Shown here: positions 44,896-54,583 of the stretch, in pieces
Layout: the number at the start of each line of letters is the position of its first letter
How positions within the stretch are numbered: position 1 is the stretch's first letter
NCBI GenBank assembly: GCA_028641055.1
Contig: CM054062.1
Coordinates: 277,347,710 to 277,411,709, forward strand
DNA from: Alopecurus myosuroides
Lineage: Eukaryota; Streptophyta; Magnoliopsida; Poales; Poaceae
Length of the DNA: 64,000 nt
Direction: 5' to 3'
Translations under genes and position numbers: made by a program
Notes under the pieces: model-generated
Database searches by the model: none
Told to the model about the DNA's origin: nothing
Seen by the model: the letters and a program-made list of their open reading frames with translations, nothing else

Positions 44896-47800
44896 TGTAA
44901 CATCCGAGTGTTTGGGAGGTTATAAGGATCTAAATTTAATATGTGCATTTGCAAAGCATGCATCTAAAATTACGGGAAATTTTGGCGCGAAAGTTTAAAC
45001 AAAGCAAAGTGACCAAAGTTTCACTTGACATGATGAAATAGGTCTAGTTCATCTAGTCAGGAGTACATTTGGAGTGATCTTTATAACATAGTATCGCTAC
45101 AAACCAAATCACATGATTACGCAAACCATAATTGGTCGTGACTAAGACAAACTCTCAACAACCTTAACCACAAGTCTTTAAATGACTTGGGATAGTTCAC
45201 TAGGTATCTATAACTCAAAGAGGGGTGAGTATCCAAATCACATAACTAATGATCACACTTCGACAAGATAATAATGCACAACTTCACCATCTCATCAACA
45301 TAGATGTTATCTCCTATAAAACAACCACTTTCTAAGTTATCAACCATCCACACAACACCTTTATAAATTATCTCATAATTTCTAAGTGCACCTTCATAAG
45401 TAAATAACAAAGTTTCAATAGAACACAACAGATACATACAAGTGTTAACTCAAGACCTACAAGTGGGAAATGATATAATAATTGTATTAACATATTTATC
45501 GATATGTACATATCTCATCAACCATAAAAGAAGTACCTTAAAGAAGAAATAAATTTTCTTAAACTACTGTTAAACCTTGATCATTGCCTATGATCTTTCC
45601 AAACAACTATGTCTGCATCATGAATACAAATGAATTATATAAAATAACAACATGACACTCTGAGTAACCAACTAACAACTATTACATAAGTCATTAAACC
45701 CTAATAACATTCACATGTTCATTGTCTTATTCATCTTATACAAGTGAGCATATGAAATCTCAACACACCAATGAACCATTGGATCAACTTACTATTAAGT
45801 CATCATTCCATAAGCATTCTATACTCCTACTCAAATCATCATTCAACAATTAAAGTATCTCTGTATACAACTAAGGTTAACAACAAGATATAACTTCTAT
45901 TAGGGAAATTTAAATGATAGCTAAGTAAAACCAATCAATTATGAAACAAGTAAATATCTTATGGGAAATAAAATAAGAAGTATATGGAAGGATAATAAAA
46001 GCATAAACTAACTCTTAATCTAGATCTTGTTATGTTGTCTAGACCATTGTATCTGGTTTCCAAATCTTCTCTAAATCATTCTGCAAGGTAAGCAACCACA
46101 AGGAAGGAGGACTACCACAGGAAGATCTCCAAGAAGATTATTTAGAGTGTGCTCGAAGTGCTACTCTAATATTCTATAAGAGTACTTGGAAACTCTTAGA
46201 TCCTGATATGATCTTATTAACTCTCTTGAAAGAGTGTGATACTCCAATGTTAGTGTTATATAGAAGTAGTTTGATAACAAGACTAGCTACCTTGTTAACA
46301 GATCATTTTTGTATACTCAAACAATTGAGTGTCATACACAAACAAACAGAGGGTTGAATAACCTAGTACATCTCAGCCTATTGTATATGATTAGTAATTT
46401 GGAGGCAAGTCTAATCCACTTGTTAACAAATTCTTCTTATATGCATATGGTAACTTGATGTCATTAAATAGACTCACATTCTTTTATAATCATCTAAGCA
46501 AAATCTTTGTTTGGAGAAATTGGTTGTTTTCACCACAATGGTGAGACAGTTGAGGTTGGAAACCAAGAGAGGAACCTACCTGCAATGGACAAAGGCAATT
46601 TGAAGACAAGTGGCAACTAGAGAGAAGAACAACAAGCAACAAAAGTCAACAAGGAGCAACACTGTCTCAGTAAGAAATTATTAAGTGAAGCATTAGTTAA
46701 TGTTAGAGAATATATAACCTCTATGCCTTGTCAAGCCCATCAGAAATGAGGAACTCATAGTAATATCTTAAATGGAAATAATTATTAAGAATGAATTAAT
46801 AAAAGCAATTGCATCCACATGTATTGATATGTGGAGGTAGATGAAAACAAGCTTAATATCTTGTTTTCCAGATCCTTTTCATACACAAGACTAATAGATA
46901 ACAACAAAGATTCATCTATAGATAACCATGTAAATGATTGCATGTTCTTAAACCAAGATGGGATAACATCCATATTGGAACCTATGGGAAAACAAGCAAA
47001 TAAGACTCCAAAGCCACTCTTGTTTTCCAAATGATTAAGTGCATAAAATAACAAATATGGCTTGCACCCCAATATGAAGAAATGTCCACCAGACTTGATA
47101 AGAACCTTAGTTATAAAAATAACAAAGCCACCTAAAATAAAACAAGTCCCTTCACCAATTAAAAATCATCTGGTATGACTTGGAGTGATATTTCCTAATT
47201 GGTGAATTTTCCATAATAGATAAAAACACTACTCACTAGTGTTACCAAACTATTTTCTATAAGGGATTATACCTAAAATTGTCCAATTATGATACACCAC
47301 CTTGGTATCCACAAGCTTGGAGTGGGTACTTTTATTAAACATGCTTTAGCATAATTTTAAAGCCATTAAATAAATTAAAAGAAGAGAAAACAACAAAACC
47401 ACTTAATTTAGCACCCTAAATTAAAAATACAAATATTATTCAAATTCACCGAAACAAAACATGGTAAGATGTAAAATTTGACGAGGAATTCAAATATAAT
47501 TTTTATTAATTTTTCTGCTTACAAATTGGTCCTGAAAACAAAGGTTTTCTGTTCAGTTTATAAGACAGAAGGACTTCTTAGTAATTTGTAAAAACTTCCA
47601 AGGGGTTTTCCATAAAATTTATTTCTTTTCTTTCTCTCCCAACTCCGGCCAGAAGGCAGGGGCGGTGGACGTCGCGTCACAACCGCGGTGTCGCCTCCTG
47701 CTTGCCTTCCCCTACGCGGATAAGGGAGAGGAGGGAGTCGTGAACCTCCTCCTCACTCTCACTCATCGCCTCGCTTATTCTCCTTCTCTCTGTATGAACT

Positions 47801-50716
47801 GGAACCCTAACCCTAACCGCCGGAGACCACCGCACGTCGCCGACGCTGTGATTGCTCCCGCGCCTCCCCGAGACTACCAACGAGTTCGTCGTTGTCTGCT
47901 CTCTCAACTCGAGCAAGCACACGGGCTGGGGTGGAAGGAATAACCGGAATCGAGCCATCTTCCTCAACCACGGCCGCCGGCCGGATTTCGATGCCGCCGT
48001 CGATTCACACCCTCCCTGGACTCGCCGTCAAGCTCTACATGCTCCTGGTGAGCATACGCTCCTCGTGGTGCTTTTGATTTGGAGTTTTATCTACGAAATC
48101 ATCGTATCACCGTTGGCCGGGTCTCGCCGCCGCGCCATTGCTTGCCGCCGGCGACTCCGGCGACCTTTTGGAAGCGGCACTGCTACCCCTAGAACCCCCA
48201 CTCGCTCCTCGTTCTAATGGTGCAAACCAAAATCACCAATTTCCCCTCTAGGAATCGAATCGGATCCATCTGTGCGGAATTGAGTTCATGTGATGTCATC
48301 ATGACATCAACGTGATGTCATTAGTCCATTTTTTTTTTGAATAAAAACTGATTATGACAGGTGGGACCCACCTGTCAATTTAAATATTGGCAAAAAATTA
48401 ATAAACCCTATTAATTCAATAACTTTTAATCTAATAATCAGAAAAATATAAATAAAATATGGAATTGTTTAGAAAAATATAATCTAAATGATTATAATTT
48501 TTTTAAAGATATTTGATAAAGTTTAAAAATTAATATTTTCTTTAATTAAATTAAATCATTTAAAATTAAGAAAAATAGGAAATAATTCATAAAATCAGAA
48601 AAATACAAGTTATATACCAAAATGCCCCAAATGATAAGTGCAACTCATCTATGATGTTTACAAAGTCATTTGACAAAGTTTTTATGTGTGCAATGTTTTG
48701 CCTAATCATTTAAAATTAATAAATTAACAACTTATTCAAATATTTTCAGAAAGCATAAAATGATATACCAAATAAAAGAGAAAATCATTTCCAACTCAAA
48801 TAGGTCAAACTTAAAACATTTTGTTTAATTTATAAACTTATTTCTTACGGTATAATGGAATGCTATAATATTCCATTATAACCAAAAATAACTACCACAT
48901 CATTATTTTCCTTACTAATAAAACCCTCATGTTTTCACACCTACTAAACCTATCATCACTAGTCATTAGCAAGTATTGTGATGATAGAGTTAGATGTATC
49001 AGATCCTCATTTTCAAGTAAACTCTTTGTAATATTCTCTACCCTTTTTGAATATAAAATAAGATGTGACTGTTATCTTTTCAATAGTCATTTTCCATGTG
49101 TTGTTGTCTTGTTATCTAACCAGTAATAAAAATCTCTACCTAAACATAGTAACAATTATTTGCTAAGTATAAGTGAAACACATGCAAGTTTAAAAGAACT
49201 AACAACCACATCACCACAAGTAATGAAGAATTTTATCTAAAATTTGTGTGTTTGGGATATCGTATCAGACGTGGCTTACACTTGTAAGCTGGGGTGTTTT
49301 CCAGGGTAATTCACGATGCTTCTCATTACTATGCATGTATCATCCCGCCAAAGTTTTCTGTAGTCCTTACCGGGACTACTTTGCTATCTTTCAGATGTCG
49401 GGATTTCTCTACGCGAATCTCGAACCCCGAAGACGTTGATTATTATGGTTATATCAATCTCACGCAAGTTCGTCACTTGCTCATATCCTTTGTAGTACTT
49501 CATAACGAACTATTTGCAAAAACCCTATCATATTACCACCTGTTCTCAAAAGAATGCATGATCCTATTTTTATAATAATATGACTAATTGAATGACTACC
49601 CGAGTGGTAGTGTTCTGTTTGGTGGGCGGATGGGACCATGGTAAGATGAATAGGTCAAAGGAAGGTTCCATCTGCATGGGAAAGTATTACCTAGGATTAA
49701 TCACAACTGTCGTCAGGATTCTTGCACCGTAAATTCGCGTTAACCATGGGTCTTCTATGGGGGGAGTAAGTCAGCTCTGATCTTTTCTCGTTCGCATGTC
49801 AACGGGCTGCCGGAGACGTGCGCTGTAGGTCTTGCGAGACTACATGCACATGGGTGGGATCCCTTAATTCCCACGGACTCTACGGGTCTATGATGTTCTG
49901 CCAGGGGCGCGGAGATATCCATCGTGAGGGGTGGAATCAGGCGCTCAACCTGCTGGCAGAAATGGGTGGCCATGCATTGTGCGGAGAAGCACGGTTTGGC
50001 TTGGACCAACAACCGGGCCCCACACCTGAGTGGGAGTGGACAGGATCTCGAGCCTGGTTGTGCAACATGGTCTTGGTCGCCCATGGGTAAAGTAACGCAC
50101 CTCTGCAGAGTGCAAAAGGATGTGGCATGTTACCCCTTGTTCCGGGAAGGAGCTGCGAACGCTGCAGGAAAGGCAACTCCATGAAGTTCTAGTCCTGTGA
50201 AGATCTGGCGGGCATAGTCTTCAGAATTAAAAGCAACCTCTTGAAGAAAGATTTACAAAAACCTTGCATTAGCTTATGACTCTTTTGAGTCTAAAGCTGT
50301 AGTTAGTGCATCAAACTATCCCCTATATATCATGAACTTGCTTAGTAACGCTCGTTACTCATTCGTTCCTGTTTGACCCCCTGTTTAGAGTTGAAGCCTG
50401 ATGGAAGTCGTCATCGTGAAGCATCATCATCAACAACGCTGATGGAGGAGAAGCTATCAAGGTGTAGGTGGAGTCAATTCTTGGAGTTAGTTGTTATAAG
50501 CCATAGATTACGGCTGACATCAGCCGTACTAGATTAGTTCTGAGCTAGAGTTCTTCTCCAGCTTGGATCTTCGAATTGCTTCTTCTGATGTTTCATTTGT
50601 ATGAGATCTTCTTCGATTCATCAAAGAGAGTCTCAAGATTTTTTAATGAAGTTTGTATCCTATAGTTTTTCCTGGACCTTCTATGTTTCTGTTGTACCAC
50701 TCTAAGGGATGTAACA
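44896..50716 (+). mobile_element. Element H: apparent 5.8 kb solo LTR, plus strand
   Basis: Starts TGTAACATCCGAGTG and ends CTAAGGGATGTAACA, matching the end consensus of element G's LTR (TGTAACATCCC...GGGATG-TACA). No second copy, primer site, purine tract or coding domain is seen, so a solo LTR left by LTR-LTR recombination is the simplest reading. The right flank TTCAC and left flank TTCT suggest a damaged target duplication. Zones: AT-rich 44896-47630, GC-rich 47640-48240 with degenerate TGA(C/T)GTCA-type boxes just after (48287-48325), AT-rich to 49200, then a mixed zone with a TATATA at about 50322. Small ORFs inside have no recognisable domain. Confidence 0.68.
47640..48240. other. GC-rich block in element H
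   Basis: About 600 bp of high GC inside an AT-rich LTR. It contains AACCCTAACCCTAACC (47803-47818), a telo-box-like motif, and short ORFs on both strands (47665-47943, 47677-47967, 47852-48217) without known motifs. It is placed like the GC block of element G (24230-24970). It could be promoter DNA or a captured host fragment; nothing decides this. Confidence 0.45.
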
Positions 50717-50790
50717 TTCACGGATAAGTCCTTCTGTGAGTATTATGTCATCGACTTGCGCACTACACATGCAGTGGTGTGTTGGCTCAC

Positions 50791-51146
50791 CACAGTTCTC
50801 TTCCTGGATTCGGTGGGGGCGGCTACGAAAATAGGAGCCACGTCCAATGGTTCCACCCTCTCTTCCATTTCTGGTTCATCTGTGATTGAAAGAAGCAAAG
50901 GTCAGAATAAGAAAAGAGAAGAATCAAAGCGCGCTGCAAGCAAGCAAACAGGTGAACTCGGTCACATTCTTCATCATCTGACCACTCTCGAATAGAGACA
51001 TAGTCTCGGGACTTACCATCCTGGCCAGCGTGGGGGATACAGAGTGTATACTGGACGTCAAACGTTGTCGCGTCATCTTCGGTCCGGTCCGGCTTCCAGT
51101 TCCTCTCAAAAACGACATCATCCTCCAGTTTCTGGCGAGCGATGTG
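50791..51146 (-). pseudogene. Antisense gene exons 2 and 3
   Basis: Exon 2 (51146-51017, 130 bp) follows acceptor TTTCAG and ends before GTAAGT. It reads HIARQKLEDDVVFERNW. Exon 3 (50879-50791, 89 bp) follows acceptor AATCACAG and ends before GTGAGC. The split codon (phase 1) gives DEPEMEERVEPLDVAPIF, open to the donor. Intron 2 is 136 bp. Confidence 0.7.
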
Positions 51147-51588
51147 CTGAAAGTGCAAACATAAAGCACGCTGAGTAGAGTCCCATCAGAGGAATGATAC
51201 CCGGTATAGCGTGCAAACATAAAGCACAAAATGCTAAGGCCTAGAAGAAACAAACGATTAAATGTTCTACTCGGTCTAGCGTGCAGGCATAAAGCACAAC
51301 ATACTAGAGTCCTAGAAGAGATAAACGAGCAAAAGTCCTACTCGGCTTAACAATCAAAACAGAGAGCATTTGAGACTAAGTCCTAAGCAGGAGCACAGAG
51401 GAAAGCTCTACTCTCAACAACGTGCAAACATAAAGCATATTAACCTAAATTCTAACAGAGGAGCCCTACCCGGTATGAAACGCAAGCATAAGGCATGATT
51501 GGAATAAGAGGATAAGATAGTTTCTACTCGGTATAAGGCTAAGAAGTAAGCAATTAAGATCAGCAAGGGTGCAGAGAGAAGAACTTAC
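51147..51588 (-). repeat. Intron 1 of antisense gene, with decayed internal repeats
   Basis: 442 bp with GTAAG and CAG ends. On the plus strand the motif CGTGCAAACATAAAGCAC or a variant recurs at about 51152, 51209, 51281, 51420 and 51480, with CTACTCGGT-like blocks between. This is an old, irregular tandem array confined to the intron. Confidence 0.6.
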
Positions 51589-52680
51589 CTGAGGAATGCG
51601 CTTGGTGCGGCTATACGGCACGAAGCCGTAGAACCAGTTGTCAGTAAGTGTGGTCTGGAGGATGGACTTGGCCCAGATTGCCACCTCTAGTTTGGAGAGC
51701 TCGAAGATGGTCATTCGGGTGAAGTCGCGGGGGCCGCCCATATAACACATCTTGTGTACCCGGTGTTGGAGCAGGAGTACCCGGCGCTCCACCCAGCAGG
51801 CCACCGGGTCATCTTGGAGGAGTCCTTCCTGCACCAACATCTACAGGCGGTCGTCAACCTGAACGGCGTCCTTCACCGTCTTCTTGGGGTTGTAACCCCA
51901 ATGCCGGATCTCGGCGAGGACGATGTTCTGGAACTCGGGAAGCTTGATCCTGTCCATAGCTTACTCTCCTTCTGCGGGAGGGGCGTTCTTCACGTAGAGA
52001 AATCCCCTTTGCCACTTACGGCAAGTCTCCAGCCCGAGTACCCACGGATGGTACCCGGTGGAGCGCTGGAGTATCATGGCGCTACCCGTCTGGGTCATTT
52101 CCTTCGGGACAATTGGATTGGAAGGATTGGGGATACTTTGCTGACGGAGGAAGAAGAATTTGGCCCAGGTGTGAACAGTGGGATAGTCACCTAGGAAGGC
52201 CTCGCAAACTGCGGCATGGGTGGAGAGCATGGCCACCGCATTGGCGGGTAGGTTGTGTGGCTGGAGGCCAAAATTGCGAAGGAAATCCTGCATGAATTTG
52301 GAGATAGGAAGTCCGAACCCAGGCTTGAAGTGTCTTAAGAGGACCACATACTCACCGGGTTCAGGTGGGCGGCAGATGACGCAGGGAGGGACCCGGCGCG
52401 TGTTGACTAGCCACTGGCAGTCCGCCGCCGTCACGTCGGAGCCCTCCCAGCCTGCACGCGCCGACGCCACCTCCTCCTCGTGCAGATCTCTGGAGACATT
52501 CTCGATCTCCATGGCAGTTCTTACGGTGGATAGGCGGGCGCGTCGAGGACGAGGATGATGGCGAAGGCGGAAGCACGCAAAAGTGGTCTCTCTCTCCCTC
52601 TGCGCGCGGAACGGCGGTGCGCTGCGAGCTCGCGGCGGCGCTGGTTTCTGCCGCGGAGGCGAAGGCGAAGAGGGAAGCAC
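51589..52680 (-). pseudogene. Antisense gene exon 1: Transposase_28-like domain
   Basis: ATG 52680 and ATG 52512 share the frame; 52512 (MEIENVSRDLHEEEVASARA) looks more natural because the upstream part is Pro/Arg-rich. The exon contains YVVLLRHFKPGFGLPISKFM, FGLQPHNLPANAVAML and CEAFLGDYPTVHTWAKFFFL. This pattern (VVLLxHFxxGFxLP, GLQPHxLxPN, FxxxCExFLG) is that of the 'putative gypsy type transposon' family (Pfam Transposase_28). Stops at 51961-51963 (TAA) and about 51840 (TAG) break an otherwise open 924 bp coding stretch ending at donor GTAAG (51588). The biochemical role of the family is not known. Confidence 0.76.
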
Positions 52681-52726
52681 GAAGTGAGGAAAGTGCGAGG
52701 AAAGAGGTACGAGAGGCGGCGCGGGG

Positions 52727-52760
52727 TATTTATCTCACCGCGGCTGTAGTTGCTAATTGG
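52727..52760 (-). promoter_or_regulatory. Putative promoter of the antisense gene
   Basis: The minus strand has ATAAATA (52733-52727), about 47 bp upstream of ATG 52680, and CCAAT (52760-52756) a further ~25 bp upstream. The order CCAAT, TATA, start fits a plant RNA polymerase II promoter independent of the LTRs. No experimental support. Confidence 0.5.
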
Positions 52761-53260
52761 GATCGATCATGGGCAAAATCGTGCGGAGTGGGAGTTAACG
52801 TGCCTGTTAGAAACGCACAAAGCGCGAAATGCGCACGTAACGGGCACAGTTAATCCCACGACGCGCGTCGTGGGCTCTCGAGTACTTGCGTGAGGTGACG
52901 CAACAGCCTGTGGGCCCTGGGCGCAGTGATGGGCGCATGCCGCGCAGTAACGCTAGAACCAAGGCGTCGGTGGTACGACTGCGTGACACGTGCCCACCCT
53001 GGACACGAGAAGATAGAGCCGCTCTGGTTCGAGCGGCAAAGTGCGGGAAATTTCACTAAGTGTTGGGTTCTCGATGGAACTCAGCATCATGTGGTCTACT
53101 CGATGCCGAGATGAAAACTCCAAAGGCCATGATAAGAGAGGTTCGAGTAAAGATTATGGGCGCCCGAGTTGAGGAGCAACTCGGGCATACTTCTTCATAG
53201 AGGCAATTTGGTTAACGCTGGCAGGGCCCAACGAACAAGTTCACTGGACTCTACCAGCTT
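52761..53260. other. Element E 3' non-coding region
   Basis: About 500 bp between the antisense promoter and the 3' LTR. No supported gene. It contains several short GTGGGC/CGCAG-rich segments and ends in the polypurine tract. Confidence 0.6.
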
Positions 53261-53270
53261 CGGGGACTAA
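53261..53270 (+). other. Element E polypurine tract
   Basis: CTT followed by CGGGGACTAA immediately before the LTR start TGTCGGGGGG. Confidence 0.85.
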
Positions 53271-54150
53271 TGTCGGGGGGCTACCCCCGAGTAGGGGTAA
53301 GACTGGAGGCAAAACAGTGAACAATGTACGGTTTGCCGGGTAGGCGGCTACCCGGATACTCGTTATTCGGTAGGCGCTACTCGGTGATAAGTACTGGAGG
53401 CCAGGAGAAGATAACAAGTGAGATTCTGGATCGACGGGGTAGAACTGAGGTGATCCGAGTAGATGTGAAGCTATCCTACTCGGCACAAAGTCAATGGAGC
53501 CATTGTGGGAGATCCCGCGTATCCCGCAGCCGTACAGGCGTGCGGTTCAACTTACTAGGAGCATGATTATCTGTGCTAAGGCGTGGGCACACTGTGGGTA
53601 GGCGCCTGTCAAGTCCTGTCACTGTCAAGGGGGACATGACATGTCAGTGACCTACCCTAAGGGCCTGACAGGGTAGACAAGACCTGTCAGTCGGACGGTG
53701 CGGCCACATTCGGCACGGCGTCAGCGGGAACACGGAGGCGTGCGACATTTGTGCAGTGGTGTTGTCACTTCGTGTACGTTTAAGTGTAGTTTACTCACTG
53801 GCCACCAGTATATAAGGTGGCCATCCCCCTCCTGCGCGAGGGACGTTGGATCGAGACGCATTTATTGCGAGTCTTAGCATCACATAGAGAGAGCTAGCAG
53901 TTGGCTACCCGGTTGTGAGTAGGCCAGACAGTGTTTGTAACTTCGCTACTCGGTTGAGCGTTATACAGAGAGGTAGGAAGGAGTAGGGGTGTTACCTCCA
54001 CACGAGGGCCCCGAACCTGGGTAGATCTTGGTGTTTGCAGTGTTTCTGAGCGCGTCTACTCGACGTGCGATCCCTCCCCGAATACCTGCAGTGTCCATCG
54101 GCCCCAAACATTAGCCACCCTATGACATCTGTCTTCTCCACACTACGACA
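53271..54150 (+). repeat. Element E 3' LTR (880 bp)
   Basis: TGTCGGGGGG...CTACGACA, followed by target duplication ATCTC (54151-54155). About 45-50 differences from the 5' LTR by eye. TATA box at 53809-53817 inside the same GGCCACC/GGTGGCC inverted repeat. Confidence 0.94.
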
Positions 54151-54155
54151 ATCTC

Positions 54156-54390
54156 CATCCACGTCTTTATATTTTTGCATCCCACATAGTTCAACAAAAT
54201 TATTAAGGTGGGCAGCAGCATCATCAGTACTAATACCAGAAAATTGTTCTTTCATCACAAGATTTAATAAAGCAGGTTTAATCTCATAGAAAGCAGCCGT
54301 AGTAGCAGGTGGAGCAATAGGTGTGCAAATAAAATCATTGTTGTTTGTGCTAGTGAAGTCACACAACTTAGTATTCTCAGAGGAACTCAT
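54156..54390 (-). pseudogene. Element B gag, N-terminal part
   Basis: ATG at 54390-54388 (MSSSENTKLCDFTSTNNNDF), preceded by a leader and primer site. The frame continues through TDDAAAHLNNFVELCGMQKY to the codons for DVDGD at the E junction. Element D has a close homologue (MSTPKNTKLCDFTSTNNNNF). Interrupted by E, hence inactive. Confidence 0.8.
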
Positions 54391-54554
54391 TTTAGCAGAA
54401 TAAAAGCAAGCAAGTAAATAACAACTATGAAGTAAACTATTTTTTGTGTGCTTTTGATATAGAGAAATAAAAACAAGAGAAAAATAAAAACAACAAAATA
54501 AACAAAATAAAAAGATTGAGAGTGAGAGACTCCCCTTGCGAGAAGACTTCCTTC

Positions 54555-54572
54555 TCCCCGACAACAACGCCA
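54555..54572 (-). other. Element B primer binding site (degenerate)
   Basis: The minus strand reads TGGCGTTGTTGTCGGGGA, against TGGCGCCGTTGCCGGGGA in element D. The intact form fits the tRNA-Asp type site used by Athila-like plant Gypsy elements. The three differences are all C-to-T on the minus strand. Confidence 0.75.
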
Positions 54573-54583
54573 GAAAAAGTCCT

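Larger units (their letters stand above)
41386..52680 (-). pseudogene. Antisense multi-exon gene of element E (gene span)
   Basis: On the minus strand, opposite to gag-pol, I can place nine exons: 52512 (or 52680)-51589, 51146-51017, 50879-50791, up to 44895-44795, 44674-43431, 43245-43089, 43007-42925, 42893-42479 and 42379-41386. Seven of the eight junctions can be tested and agree in phase (0, 1, 2, 0, 1, 0, 1), with GT...AG ends; intron 3 holds or borders element H. The predicted product has a Transposase_28-like N-terminal domain, a Lys/Arg-rich stretch, an acidic/proline-rich middle, coiled coils and an acidic tail. At least three stops and three frameshifts break it. Comparable antisense genes are known near the 3' LTR of maize Grande-type elements. 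Function is unknown. Confidence 0.75.
14191..54150 (+). mobile_element. Element E: Gypsy LTR retrotransposon with antisense gene, carrying nested elements F, G and H
   Basis: LTRs of 881 and 880 bp (14191-15071 and 53271-54150) with a 5 bp target duplication enclose 39,960 bp. Removing F (with its target duplication) and H leaves about 15.4 kb. Order on the plus strand: LTR, primer site, gag, protease, reverse transcriptase, RNase H, a second RNase H-like domain (FDGSK), integrase, spacer, then a gene on the minus strand, polypurine tract and LTR. The second RNase H and the antisense gene before the 3' LTR fit the Tat/Ogre-Grande group of plant Gypsy elements. The LTR pair differs at about 5-6 % by eye, the oldest of the datable nested insertions. 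Confidence 0.93.

Noticed and set aside
44000..44900. Several plus-strand ORFs of 84-145 codons
   Set aside because: Shadows of antisense exons 4 and 5, whose splice phases fit on the minus strand.
47803..47818. Interstitial telomeric repeat
   Set aside because: Only two to three units of CCCTAA; more likely a telo-box-like promoter motif in the LTR.
49755..50184. Overlapping ORFs of 81-109 codons on both strands
   Set aside because: Inside element H, no motif, several frames open together as expected for GC-rich LTR DNA.
44891..50721. Perfect target duplication for element H
   Set aside because: Left flank GTTCT and right flank TTCAC do not match over five bases; only a damaged TTC(A/T) similarity remains.
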